Below, piece after piece: positions 30,537 to 42,325 of a DNA stretch of 64,000 nucleotides. The stretch spans positions 2,914,001 to 2,978,000 of the forward strand of contig NC_083397.1 in NCBI RefSeq assembly GCF_030864355.1, given 5' to 3'. The position numbers and the translations under genes are program-made. How positions within the stretch are numbered: the first letter of the stretch is position 1; the number at the start of each line of letters is the position of its first letter. The notes beneath the pieces are model-generated. The model saw only the letters and a list, made by a program, of their open reading frames with translations. It was not told the origin of the DNA and made no database searches. This stretch comes from Cutaneotrichosporon cavernicola (taxonomy: Eukaryota; Basidiomycota; Tremellomycetes; Trichosporonales; Trichosporonaceae).

Positions 30537-31784
30537 ATGACCAGCACCTCGCCATTCACGCTCCGCTGGGGCATCCTCTCGACTGGCTCCATTGCTACCG
30601 AGTTCGCCATGGTGAGCTGTTTTCAGTTGGTGAGCTGACAGAAGGACCTCCTGGTGGACCCAGCAACCCGTAACTCGGATATGCGCCATGTCATCGCTGC
30701 AGTTGGCTCCCGCAGCGTCGAGTCGGCCGACAGATTTGTCGACAAGCTCAAGGCCTCAACAGGCCCTTGGAGCTGGGGCGTCCAGCAAGGCCTGCTCACG
30801 GAGACCAAGGCCTACGGCTCGTACGCAGAGGTGTGCAACGATCCTGTATGTCCCAAACTATCCTTGCATAGAAGATCTAGATCTTGCTCACACCAGAACG
30901 TCGACGTGGTGTACGTCGGGACGCCGGTGACGCTTCACCACGCCGACGCCAAGATGGCCCTCCTGGCAGGCAAACACGTGCTGTGCGAGAAGTGCTTCAC
31001 CTTTGATCTGGCCGAGCTCGACGACCTGATCGCTATCGCGCGTGAGAAAAACCTCTTCCTTATGGAGTGAGCACTGTTCTCGCGGTGAGCTGACAACAGG
31101 GCGGTGTGGACGCGGTTCCACCCAATCGCGTACAAGATCCAGGACGTCGTGTTCTCCGGCCGCCTTGGAAAGCCCAAGCGCTTCCAGGCCGACTTTAGCA
31201 TCGATTTCAACGTCGATGCCAGGCCCACCTCGGATCGCTTCCTCGACCCAGCTCTCGGCGGCGGCAGCTTGCTCGACATGGGCCCGTACCCGTCGGTGTG
31301 GGCGATGCTGCTGCTCTACCAGCACCCAGACAACCGCTCTACAGCACCCAAGTTTGTCAACTCGTACCAACGGATCTACCGTCGCACAAACGTCGATGAG
31401 CGCAGCCGTTGGCTCCTAGACTTTGAGAACCTCGAATGCGAGGCACAACTAATGACGGACATGACAACACATGGGTTACGCGAAGCGACTGCCGTCCTGC
31501 AGTGTCAGGATGGAGACCTGATTATCGAGTTTGGTCCCCAGAAGCCTAGCACGTTCCACATTGTGCCCCGCAACGGCGAGCGCGAGACTTACCACTATCC
31601 TATTGCGGCGGAGCAGGGGCACGGACTGTGCTTCGAGGCAGATGAGGTTGCACAGTGTATCCGCGATGGGAAGACGGAGAGTGAGCGCATGCCGCTCTCC
31701 GAGAGCCGGGTTGCGCAAAGCTGGCTCGACGAGGTGCGCCGCCGCGGCACGACGTGCATGAAGGACATGAAGGGCAAGGCTTGA
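30537..31784 (+). CDS. Gfo/Idh/MocA oxidoreductase (D-xylose/dihydrodiol dehydrogenase type)
   Basis: 376 aa; exons 30537-30611, 30645-30845, 30897-31066 and 31100-31784. The first acceptor could instead be 30641, adding one Lys. The N-terminal Rossmann fold reads LRWGILSTGSIATEFA, then VVYVGTPVTLHHADAKMAL and AGKHVLCEKCFT, where the family Lys of the EKP motif is retained. The C-terminal domain has ALGGGSLLDMGPYPSVWAML. This matches the NADP-dependent D-xylose 1-dehydrogenase / dimeric dihydrodiol dehydrogenase group. Between GH36 and GH115 it could oxidise xylose or another released sugar; the sugar is inferred from neighbours. Confidence 0.87.
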
Positions 31785-32069
31785 GAGGGCCGGAAGCCGT
31801 GGTGTTTGATATCCAGAACGCCACGGGACGCTCCACCAGTGTGGTACTCTGTAGACGAACAACTGCTATATGGACTAGTTTGAATGTTTTGGGCCGAGAT
31901 GACGCCGAGAGCGCGGGCCGAGCGGGCCGATGATCCGCTGGACAGGGGACCGGCGAACCGGTGCCGGATTGAGAACGGTGCATCCCATCTGCCAAGGATA
32001 CAAGCACCTGCCGACACATTGCTCACTGTGCGCGCTCGACTGTCACAACGTACTGGCTGGCAGCACACG
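31785..32069. other. intergenic spacer upstream of GH115
   Basis: An open frame runs in phase into the GH115 signal peptide from 31884, but it has no signal-like or family sequence before the ATG at 32070, so it is treated as leader. Confidence 0.4.
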
Positions 32070-35000
32070 ATGCTCATCCTTCTCGCTCACGCGCTGCTCA
32101 ACACGGTCGCCGGATTGGGCCTGCCCAACCCGTTAGTCTTCGAGCCATCGACTGGGGCGCTGAAGCTGGCCTCCGCATCCGGCGCGCTGCCAATCCTGTA
32201 CGATTCAGGCGATCCCGAAGCAGTACACATCGCCGTGGCGACGTTTGCCGAGGATGTCCTGCGTGTTGTGGGCGTCAAACCCGAACTTAACGCCGGCGTG
32301 CTTCCGCCTGGGACAACTGCCGCAATTATTGTAGGAACTGTCGGCTCTACGCTGCTCAAGTGTGTGCGGGATCATGCTGGAGACAGCTTTGAAATTCCTC
32401 ACGAGCAGCTACCTCTGGCGGCACCGGGCTTATCTACTGATGACTGGGAGGCCTTTGACGCCCGGGTCATTTCCCGCCCGATCGATGGCATTGACGAAGC
32501 CCTAGTTATAACCGGCAGCGATAGGGTGCGTACCCCAGCCGAAGGCGAAGGCATGCTGATACCAGCGCGGAACGATCTACGCCCTCTATACCCTCTCGGA
32601 ACATATGGGCGTCTCGCCGTGGTACTGGTGGGCCGACGTTCCGCCGACCCAACACGAGACGGTCGCGTTTCGCCGCGATGCGGTACATGCCCATGGCCCA
32701 CCGACGGTCAAGTACAGGGGTTACTTCCTGAACGATGAGCAGCCCGTACTGTGGAACTGGGCGCGCGAGCATTTCCACATGGGCCAGAAACCGCCCTTCC
32801 AAGTGGAAATGTATGCGAGGATGTTCGAGCTCCTCCTCCGCCTGAAGGGGAACTACATGTGGCCGGCGAGTGGGTTTTTGATATTGCAGAGCTGACGCAG
32901 TGTGGGAGAGTATGTTCGCTGTTGATGGATTGGATGGCCTCCCAAACCCTCCTAAGCCGGGTCCGAATCAGGAGTTGGCCGAGAGGTATGGCGTGGTGAT
33001 GGGGACGTCACATCACGAGCCCATGTCTCGTAACCAGAAGGAGTTTACGACGTTCGGATCGGGCGAGTGGAACTTTACAACCAACGTCGACTTTCTTCGC
33101 GGATTCTGGCGGTATGGTGCGGAGCGGGCTCGGGAGTGCGAAACGGTGTATACGGTCGGTATGCGGGGTGATGGAGACTTGCCGCTCGATGGAGCGGATG
33201 TGCACCTCCTTGAGAGTGGGTGTGGTTAAAGGAGTGCTAACATCAGATATTACTGCAGAGCAGCAGGCCATCCTGCGAAAGGTCCACGGCGAGGATATCA
33301 GCGGCATACCCCAGATGTGGGCAATGTACAAGGAGGTAATGGGATACTTTGCCAACGGCCTCGAGGTTCCGGATGAGGGTAAGGGGAGTGGGTACAAGCT
33401 GATGGCAGTGACGCCGCTCTTGTCGGACGATAACTGGGGAAACTTGATGGCAGTGTTGCCTGAGGACAAGGAATACAAGTCCGGCGGCGGGATCTACTAC
33501 CATGCGGACTGTAAGCGCACACGCGTGCGTTGCTTACATCAGACGTCGGCGACCCGCGCGACTACAAGTGGATCAACACTGTTCCCCTAGCCAAGAGTAA
33601 GCCGCCTGGTGATGTTGCTGACGCAGTGTGGGAGCAGCTGAACGTCGCGCTCGCGTTCAAGACAGACGAGATCTGGATCCTCAACGTCGGCGACTTGAAG
33701 ATGCTCGAGGTACCGCTCGAGTACTTCTTGGATATGGCGTACGACGCTGGCCGATGGCCACGCATCTCGCTGGAAGAGTACCTCTCCCTCCGGGCTGAGC
33801 GGGACTTTGGTGCTGGCAAACTGGCGGGCGAGATCGCGGATATCATGGCACGGTACTCGGTCTACGCGTCGCGTCGGAAGGCGGAGCTAGTGGATAGCGA
33901 GACGTTCTCATTGCTCAACTACGACGAGTGAGTCTTTTTTTCTCGGCGCTGACTGTAGGGGTGAAACTGTACTTGGTCAGTGGCGAGACCTCGAAGCCCA
34001 CGCCAAGGCTATATACGACACTCTACCAGGGCCGTATCGCATCCCGTTCTATGAACTGGTATATGTCCAGCTCCAACTGCAAGCCAACTTGTGCCGGCTG
34101 TACATCTCGGCTGCCAAATCAAACCTATACGCGACACAGGGTCGAAGTGCTGCGAATTACTTTGCGCACGATGCTCTCTTGGCGTTTGAGCGAGACCACC
34201 AACTCACGGCCGAGTGGGACCGCCTGCTAGGCGGTAAATGGAAACAGTGGGTCTCTTCCATATCAAAACTGACATCAGTATGTTATCCCAGCCACATATC
34301 GGGTATCAATACTGGCAGATGCCAGTACGCAATTCTCTACCCCCCTTATCCATTGTATCCCAATCAGAACATTCCTGGGATCACGGGCGGGCAATCCACA
34401 CGCGCTTCACTGTCGAAAACAGCCCCGGCGCGTGGCCTGGAGATAACAAGTACAACTGTCCTCTGGGGTACGCGTGTCCTGACCCAACACTTCTACCTAT
34501 GGACCGGTTCGGTCGGCCGCGATGGGTTGACGTCGGTTCTGGTGGGCCCCAGAACGTCAACTTTACCGCTACCAGCGCGGCTTGGATCAAGCTCTCGACC
34601 GAGGGGGGCCAGATCAAGGGCGATGGCTCGGCGGATGTGCGGGTGTGGATTAGTGTTGACTGGTCCGCAGCGCCTCAAGTGGATAATATCACTGTGGAGT
34701 TCTCGTCAAGCGACGCAATCATGGTGGTTACAGTCCCACTGAAACATGTCAAGCCACCGCCAGATGGATGGCACGGCGCTGTAGAGGGGGACGGGTACGT
34801 CGCCATCGAGGCGGGGTCGCCATCATACCTGTTCGCACAAGGGGAGTTTTCTTGGGCCGACATACCGTATTACGGGCGGACAGTGTCGGGGTTGGCCGTG
34901 TTCCCTGTTTCGTCGCGCGAGTTCGAACCCGGACTTGGGCCTAGGGCGAGGTATGATTTCTGGGCGACTTCCTCTGGCGAGGTTGAGATCATCCTGTATC

Positions 35001-35314
35001 TTGGGCCAGCGCTCAACTTCATCTTGGGGCGCCGGTTGGCTCTGGCGATACAGGTTGACGATGGGGAGATACGGACGATATATCCCGTTCCAGAGGCGGA
35101 AGCGGGATCTTTGCCTCACGATTGGGAGGGGGTTGTTGCGGATGAGGTGCGTAAGGTTAGTATCCGGGCGCAAGTTGGCAAGCCGGGAGCGCACAGCGTC
35201 ACCGTGTATGGTGTTACTGCTGGGATTGTCCTGGAGCGGCTTATCATCGACTTTGGCGGCGTCAAGGCGCGGGGATATAGCTACCTTGGCCCGCCGGCGT
35301 CGACAATAGTATAG
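32070..35314 (+). CDS. secreted GH115 alpha-glucuronidase
   Basis: 1015 aa from seven exons: 32070-32525, 32566-32869, 32901-33215, 33247-33510, 33543-33927, 33959-34246 and 34279-35314; five of the six introns are 31-32 nt. The start MLILLAHALLNTVAGLGLPN is a signal peptide. Family landmarks are AAIIVGTVGSTLL, VITGSDRRGTIYALYTLSEH, GVSPWYWWADVPP, YRGYFLNDEQPVLWNW, KGNYMWPAMWESMF, GTSHHEPMSRNQKEF, GMRGDGDLPL, SDDNWGNLM, YYHADYVGDPRDYKWINT and PHIGYQYWQMP. GH115 enzymes remove (4-O-methyl)glucuronic acid from xylan, including from internal residues. It is the extracellular member of the hemicellulose block. Confidence 0.95.
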
Positions 35315-35625
35315 TCAATAGTATAGTGTCAGTCCGATGCATCAGCAAAAGTGCAGCCATCTTCCGCTCCTCCTACACCTCGCCGTCCCTGTTCACGGGT
35401 GAATGCATGATGACTGTATAATGCTCCATTGACAACTGTAACAAATTGGTGTCTCGTCTTCCTCTACCTCCTCGTGTGTTGTGTCTGGACCTGGGTTGTC
35501 GCCGTTATGATACTGGCGCGTCACCTTGCAGTGCCAGCGGCTCCCCGCGATTTCCGGGTAGCATCAGCCAGCCGGTGGCGCCAGACACAGAAGAACGTCG
35601 ACAGTTTACCCCAGGCCCATGACCC
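35315..35625. other. intergenic between convergent genes
   Basis: Contains the 3' ends of GH115 and the TPR gene. No gene is supported. Confidence 0.35.
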
Positions 35626-36863
35626 CTAGGTGGTGCTCAGTCCTCCAAACTTGATGCCCACATCGTTCTCCTCGCGCTTCTTTGCAGCCCCAATGCGTTG
35701 CGGCAGCTTGTCGAGAGCCTTGGCGACGCCTGTTGCGACAGTAGAATCCGGCGGCAGGATGGTGAGAAGCAGCTGGCAGTCGCGCTGGGCGCTGACGAGT
35801 GCGGACCAGGTCCCGATATGCTCGTTCGCGGACGCGCGGCGGTGCAGCGCCTTGATATAGTTCGGGTCAAACTTGAGGGCGCGCGTACACGCGTCGACAC
35901 AGTCTTTGTACAGTTTCTGTCGTCAGCTCGATCTCAACTCGAACCCGCCAGCAGTGACTCACCTGTGCCGAGTACACGGCCGCAAGGTTGCCCCAAAGTG
36001 CTTTCTGCGCCTCACGGATGTCGTTGTCGACAGCTACACGCTCCGCTCCAGCCTCCCAGTCCATGTTGATCTGGTCTGCTTCCTCGTCTGTAATCTCGGC
36101 GAAGCGGTCTTCGTCGAGTCTTGGTGGAGCAAGGTGCTTGGGGACGGCTGGAAGACAGTCGAGTGCGCACAGATAGCTGTCGCGGGCCGCGTCAAGCTTG
36201 GGTGGCTTGCTTGTGAAGCTTTTGTTTCCCTCATTCTTGAGGCTGATCGACTTGTCGAGCAGTGCCTGAAATCAACCCATGCTGCCATGCAACTTGGTCC
36301 GCCGCTCGCGCCCGTGCCTGTACACCAATGGACATCTAGACTAGAGCCACTGTCGCAGCAATGACACTGTCATGTTTCTCATCCTGCTCCTCCTCGGAGG
36401 GCTGCTTGCGGCGACAAGTAGGAGAAAGCCGGGACCACGCCGATCACCGAGGATAAGACCGAGGTCGAAGAAAACTCACTCTCAGTTCGGGAACAGCGAT
36501 GAGGGTCGCGTCGATCTGTGAGCCGGGATCGCGGCTCTTGCTAAGCAGAGCGTTGAGGTCGGGTGGTGGGATGTGCGAAATGTCAACTTGTGGTTCAGGT
36601 TTGGGCTGTTCCTCCTTCTTCGGTTCGGGTGACGGAGCGCCGTTCTCCTTGGCCTCGGTCATTGGCCCGGTGGGCTTGGATGGCTTTGCCCATGGAGGAG
36701 GCTGCGTACCATCTGCCGAACCTGCCGACGACGAGGGGCCTGCTGTCGGTGCGGATGGTGGAGTGGCATAGCTGTTGGGCGTCGCAGGGCGAGTCGAGTC
36801 TGCGGTGGATGGCTCGGGAGTGTCAATGTCCATTCGGTTTGGGTCTACGTCAGGTGTCGCCAT
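35626..36863 (-). CDS. TPR protein, TTC1-like
   Basis: 325 aa from exons 36863-36480, 36265-35963 and 35916-35626. The N-terminal 120 residues are Pro/Ser/Thr-rich (MATPDVDPNRMDIDTPEPST). The TPR region reads SISLKNEGNKSFTSKPPKLD, EAQKALWGNLAAVYSAQKLY, CTRALKFDPNYIKALHRRA and ends with KALDKLPQRIGAAKKREEND, like the C-terminus of tetratricopeptide repeat protein 1. Such proteins are chaperone adaptors (Hsp70/Hsp90 or Galpha partners). The first intron is 214 nt, by far the longest in the window, and reading through it shows no coding sequence. Family confidence is good; the partner is not inferable. Confidence 0.82.
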
Positions 36864-38150
36864 TGTGACTGTGTGTGTTCAGGAGAATAAGATACAGAGT
36901 AGGTGATGGATCAAGGTGGACAAGTGTGAGAGTGTGAGAACAAGAGGAGATGGGGGGTTGGGGGTTGAAGGGAAGGTTAGAGTGTGTTTTTTATAGCGTC
37001 AAGTGATTGATGAAACAAGTTACGTCATCTCTGAATAGATTACCATATCGTCTGGGTCTGGATCTACCTGTGAGGCCTCTACTCACGTGGTACAAGGTCG
37101 AGTGCAGCGTCGTGGAGCCTCAACCCCAGCCCCGCCCCTCCCCACCCCGTTCCGGACTTGGAGCGGCCAAATGGAACCAGGGAGATGAGAGATTGTATGT
37201 CATCCATGTCGCTAATTAATCCCAGATTGCCGTACTTGCCGTACGTTTCAGCTCGTTTGTGATGAGATTTGAGAATGTCAGAGTGATGATTTGAGATTCG
37301 GTCAATTCCTCCCTACTTTGGTCCGACATCGAACATTCCGAGCAATCGGACTTCGTCTTGATCGACAGATTGCCTCGGACATGCTTAACACTTTCCATGC
37401 ACAGACATTCCGAGAGAGAGCGCCGTTTCAGCGCGGCGCGGCGCGGCGCGGCGCGGCGTGCGACAGATAGCGCAAAATCGGATGAATGACCCAAACTAGT
37501 CCGACGGGCCGAACCCTACAACTACTCCAGTTTCCCAGGCGACTTGGATGGCTAGAGTTGCACTGCAGCCTGGACTTGACTCTCCGGACCGGGTGTATGC
37601 AGATGGAGGAGACGGTGTGACATGGCGCCAAGACATACATAATCCTCCTGTCGCCATCTTGTCGCGGGTTGCAGTTGCGCGTAAACAAGCCAAGCCACCG
37701 ACAACGACTGCGTCCGGCACTTGGAATTCGCCGGTCTCGTCTCTGGCTTGGTCTCCGGCACGGTTCCAACAGCATTCCCACTCTGCCCAGCCTTTGGGCA
37801 CGGGCATACTGGTCGGCCATGAGAACAGCAGTCCACATACTGGGATACTGGTCGACCATGAGAACAGTAGGCCACCATTTCTATCCAACTAATCAGCCGA
37901 GGCCAGGTCCCAGGACAGGCACGAGTACGGTCTAGGCGGCCTCTCGGACTCGGTCTCAGCACTGAAGGACACATGACGCATACTTGATGATACCGGTGTC
38001 TTACGGCACCAGCTGTCGATGGATTGGAAAAATGGTCAAGACAGGATCGACCAGTTCCCGCTTCTTGACGACAGTATTTGAGGCAGACGAAACGGTTCTC
38101 ACGACTTGCATCCAAGGCATGTAGGACCAAGCTCGGCGTCGCTGTCTACC
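36864..38150. other. long intergenic region with GCGCG repeat
   Basis: About 1.3 kb without a supportable gene. A perfect run of GCGCG/GCGGC units lies at 37431-37458. A duplicated segment with CATACTGG...GACCATGAGAACAG occurs twice at about 37805-37870. Pyrimidine-rich DNA before 36864 is the TPR gene leader. Confidence 0.4.
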
Positions 38151-39562
38151 ATGTCTTACAACTACACCATGCTGCCGAAAGACGACCGCTCGCCAGATCG
38201 TCCTGTGGATGACCGCGCTGTCGACTGGTGGACGCTCCGCCAGAACAGGTGCTGACCGCGCGGTCGACTAGTGGACGCTCCGCCAGAACAGGCGCCTCAC
38301 GTTCCTCATCCTCGCAGTGCAGAGCAACGCGATGACCATGGGCGTAGAGTACTCTCTCCAGGGAACGGTGTTGGGTATCGACAGTTTCCTCAAGACGGGT
38401 CGGCAATCGACTCGCACGTAATGGCTACCTGGTCAGCGCGGTGGTGTGTGGGCCAAGTGACGGGCTTGCTATTTGGTGGATTGTAGGTGTGAGAGAGGGG
38501 AGGGCTGACGCAAGCCTTAGTGACCTAGTCGGTCGGCGGTTGACACTGTACTCTGTTGCTGTGTGAGCCATCCTCGCAAAGGATTGGAAGGCGTGGCTTG
38601 CGGCCAAGATTCCGAGGGGCTGGGCGACAGGGGTGATGCAGGCCGCCGCTCCGACATACGTAGCCGAGGTGGCTCCGCGCGAGGCCCGTGCTGTCCTCCT
38701 CCGGACCCGATGGAGAGGCCGCGTTTGAGGACATGAAGCGCACCATTGCGGATTCTCAGCGCCAAACCACCGGTAGCTACTCCCGACCTGTTCAGGCGTG
38801 AGAATAGGCGACGCACGTTCTGCGCAGTCTTCCAGCCCATGAGCCAGAACCTCACAGGCCAAAACTTTGCTGGTGAGCCCTACGCATGGGAGTCCTGCGC
38901 GGTATAGTGCCGGACGACTGACACCAGGCGGTTACTCGACGTACTTTCTCATGTTGGCTGGGCCGGCTCAACCGCTGTTGAACAGCACCATCATCACAGC
39001 GGTCGGACTCTTGGCCAATGTGGCGAGCTTCTTTCTGATTGAGCGCCGTAATGTCCGGCGGTGGGTATTGCTTTTGGGAGGCGTGGTCATCATGGCCACA
39101 TGTATGTGTGAGTAGTCATGAGTTCCGCTCACAACAGATAGCATCGCTCTGATCTCGGTGATTGAGAAGGGTTCATATTCGACTGGCGCATGGATCGGAT
39201 TCACCTTGTTCCTCGCATTCTTTGTTGCTGCCTCAACAGTCGGCCCTGGTGTTGGCGGGTGGACGTACGTCGCCGAGTCTGGTGCTGCGCATCTGCGCTC
39301 AAGACGGCTTCGTTTGCGGCAGGCTGCAACTCGGCTGTCGGGCTCGTCTTCACCACTGCCCTTCCGGATATGCTCAGCGACAAGGACGCTGGCGGTCAAG
39401 GATGGGGTGCAAGCACTGGGTGGATGTTTGGCATATCGGCACCATCTGCGCCGTCGTCACTACACCGGCCGCACGTTTGCCCAAATCGACGAGGTGTTCC
39501 GCCTTCAGCTCCCAGCTCGCAGATGGAAGCGAGCCGCTGTTGGCCACTGCACAGTTTGACGC
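38151..39562 (+). pseudogene. dead MFS sugar transporter
   Basis: The start MSYNYTMLPKDDRSPDRPVD is followed by a 45-nt direct duplication (about 38210-38300) whose second copy carries TAG for TGG. Ordered transporter pieces then follow in changing frames: RRLTFLILAVQSNAMTMG, LSDLVGRRLTLYSVAV, WATGVMQAAAPTYVAEVAPR, GGYSTYFLMLAG, LNSTIITAVGLLANVASFFL, ASTVGPGVGGWTYVAESGAA and CNSAVGLVFTTALPDMLSD. These correspond to helices and signature loops of fungal hexose/alpha-glucoside permeases. Several stops and frameshifts are present, and intron-like GTGAGT...CTGAC stretches survive. The intact MFS gene at 60909-62545 is a relative but not an obvious parent. Confidence 0.8.
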
Positions 39563-40007
39563 CTGGCCGTGGTGGGAGTAAGATCAGTGGTCGTCAATTG
39601 AGATGGAACACTTCGCTGCGTAGATTGATATGATGGACATCGCGCCAGTACAGACGAAGCTCATGATGTCTGATGGATGGTTTCTGTGGGCGCACCGCTC
39701 GGGGCCGCAACTGCGGGGGTCAGGCTCCGCGGGTTGTACCAGTCCGCGGCCAGGCAGGACAGGAAGGCCACCGCGGCGTGCGCGCGGCTTATTCACGCGA
39801 TGGCTTTGTCCATCGTCGACGGTTGGAACCGATTGCGACTTATCATTGCAGGATCCTGGGCACCGTCCCTGCACCCGTTGTGTCTAATGAATGCCGCGGT
39901 GACAAATGGCGTAGTGGGTTTGGTCCGACCAGGTCGTCTGGGTAGAGCGATGCCGATCTGGATGAAGCTGGATCAGGCGAATGAGATCATCGTGTCCGAC
40001 TGAACGG
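39563..40007. other. intergenic, possible further remnant
   Basis: A plus-strand frame at 39677-40003 reads RLRGLYQSAARQDRKATAAC and IHAMALSIVDGWNRLRLIIA, protein-like but unrecognised. It may be more dead sequence beside the MFS pseudogene. Confidence 0.3.
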
Positions 40008-41898
40008 TCAGCCATCGCCTCTCGTCCAACCTACCTCGTCGGCGATTGCTCTCCAGTCCACGAAGCGGTCTCCATCCTTGTCTCGCTTCCATACCTCCAG
40101 CAGCAGACTGTACACAGTCTGAATGTTACCAGTCCTGGCGCGCTCCTTGAAATGAGAGAACATGTCTGCCACGTTCTCGCGTTCGGCCGCATCGACCGTG
40201 CTCACCCCGGCAATGAACAGAGGAAAGAGCATGTGAGTCTCGGATGGTGTGCCGAGAACATTGCGAAGATTGTTGAGGATGCGCCTCGCCAAGCCGCGCG
40301 AACATAGATCGGATGACCCATAATGATTTATGGCGTGGCGTAGATACAGCTCGGTAGCCAGCTTCCAGATCTCGAACCCAGCCAAAAGGTGTAACTGGTC
40401 CGCGGAGAGGGACGCGAGGGGCAGCTCGAGGCGGCGGAGGCGCGAGACGAGCGAGAACTGCTTGCACAGGAGGTTGTCGAGCTGCCAGTCATTCTCGCGC
40501 GTTGGCGGCAGCTTTGCAATCAAAGAAATCTCGCTGGCGAGGACAGCCGTTTCCCCGAGGAGACCGAAGACTTGCATGGTCGCGCCCATCCAGATGTCAG
40601 GCGAAGAGTTGCACTTGAGCAGGATCTGCTGGTAAAAGTCGAAAGGGAGGGACACGAGTTGGCACGTCGCCAGCGACGACATGGTGTCGTGATAGACGAG
40701 GTTCAAGGCGATGGATCGCCACGTCTCGCTCGTCTCGACATTGCTCGTGGCGTTGATTGTGCGCAAGATCCGGCGTGTCTGCGGTAGCCGCTTTACCCAG
40801 TCGGTAACGTCCCCGCGGTAGACGTAGATGCCGCCCAAGATGAGGAGCGCCAGCATGCTCTCCTCTTGCTGTTCCTCTCCCATGTCCTCCACCGCCTCGA
40901 GGCCACGCACTTCTTGCTCCACCATCTTGACAGCCGTGTTCGCCAAGGACGCATATGGCTCGCCGGTGAACGACAAGTGCGAGGCTGCCCAACCAACCAA
41001 TGCCCAGAGGACGAGCTGTGATCGCGATGCCAGGGGCATGAGATAACTGGTAAACGAGTTCTCGCCGGACCCGAGAACAGAGACAACCTGCGAGTATGTG
41101 TTGACGAAGTGGTTCAGGAGGGTCGGGAGGTGCTGCATGAGCAGAGCTTGATCGATGGCCGATATAGTGTCCACCGATGACGCTGGGGTTGCTGCGACTG
41201 AGCTGAATTCAGTCGACGGCTGCGACAAGTCCTCTGGGGCCGAAGGAGGTAGTTTCGAAGCAGAGTCGGGGAGATCCATGAAAGTGCCTGGGACGATGCC
41301 GAACGCCGTGTTGTCATCGAGGGATTGCGCAAAGGGCGTGGGGTCTGGAGCTGGAGCGGGCAGTGTATGTAGAAGCTCGAAGAGAGTGGTATTCGGGTCG
41401 ATTGTATTCGGGTCGATTGACGACGGTGTTACCACTTCCGCAGCCACAGTCGTCTGGGAGAAGATGTTGGAGCCAACAAGAGATACGCCTCTGGTGCCCG
41501 GGCTGGATTCGCCAGCCGAGGAGGGGATTCCCCGCCCGTCGAGCAAAAGTTGTGACGATGCCTCAGCTGCGCAGTCAGCACTATCGCCCCGCTCAACATC
41601 GCGACACTCACGTTGCATCTTCGTCCACCCATTTGGCTGCGGCACTTGGACGAGCTCGCCGGCAGGAGTCAACTGTAGCTGGGGAAAGACGCATGGGATT
41701 CCAAGGCGATTGCTATGGTTGGCGCTGTGACTGCCAGATCTGACTCACCAGGATCCGCAAGTTGGGCGTAGGTTATCGCAGAGCTTCTGGGTGTCAGCCG
41801 TGTAGGAGGGAGCTCGGTACCTTGCGACGTCGACAGGTGTAGCATCCTATCCTCGTTCGGGTCCGCTTTGGTTTGACAGGTTGTTGCCCTCCTTTCAT
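40008..41898 (-). CDS. Zn2Cys6 fungal transcription factor 2
   Basis: 591 aa from exons 41898-41821, 41786-41749, 41712-41612 and 41566-40008. The spliced N-terminus gives RIGCYTCRRRKKLCDNLRPTC, then CNRLGIPC, a complete zinc cluster split by two introns inside the motif. A linker with the duplicated NTIDPNT repeat follows, then a fungal-specific regulatory domain (LLNHFVNTYSQVVSVLGSGE, LMPLASRSQLVLWALVGWAA, EESMLALLILGGIYVYRGD, GLARRILNNLRNVLG). The third intron is 45 nt and in phase, so an unspliced form would also read through. It lies next to the flavin monooxygenase and ABM genes, all on the minus strand, and may regulate them. Confidence 0.88.
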
Positions 41899-42325
41899 AG
41901 TATCATTGCCAACGGTGTGAGAGTTAGAGTGATCGCGTCCAGACGTGTTGCATTTCGTAGAGTGAGTGTTGTGAGAACCAGGTGTACTAAGGTCATGTCA
42001 ATGACTCATAATCAAGTCATTCGATTCCGCTCTATCTATGTGGCGGAAGTGTAGCGGAACATGAGCGCACAGGTGAGCGGTTCGCGGGCTTATCTGGAAT
42101 CTTGCAGGTTGACAACATTTCCTAAACATCCCTAAAGTCTCGTGGCCGGCCAACCTTCTGCGGATGACTAAGGAACGGAGTCGGCCTCCTAGCCTGCCAT
42201 TGACTACATCTGAGGCATGAGGAGAAGTGACGGAAACAAGAGATGTCCATTGTGATCACTGCCAGTGTGCAAGTTTGATGTAGATCGGTGCGAGTGCATA
42301 AACGTCACGAAGAGCCTACAGGCAT
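41899..42325. other. intergenic spacer
   Basis: Promoter of transcription factor 2 and 3' region of the monooxygenase gene. It contains a GGCCGGCC at 42142 and nothing else notable. Confidence 0.35.

Noticed and set aside
31884..32069. N-terminal extension of GH115
   Set aside because: It is in phase but would bury the signal peptide starting at 32070.
38271..38300. Short intron hiding the stop in the MFS pseudogene duplication
   Set aside because: The 23-nt GTGCTGAC...CTAG segment does not restore phase, and further stops follow.
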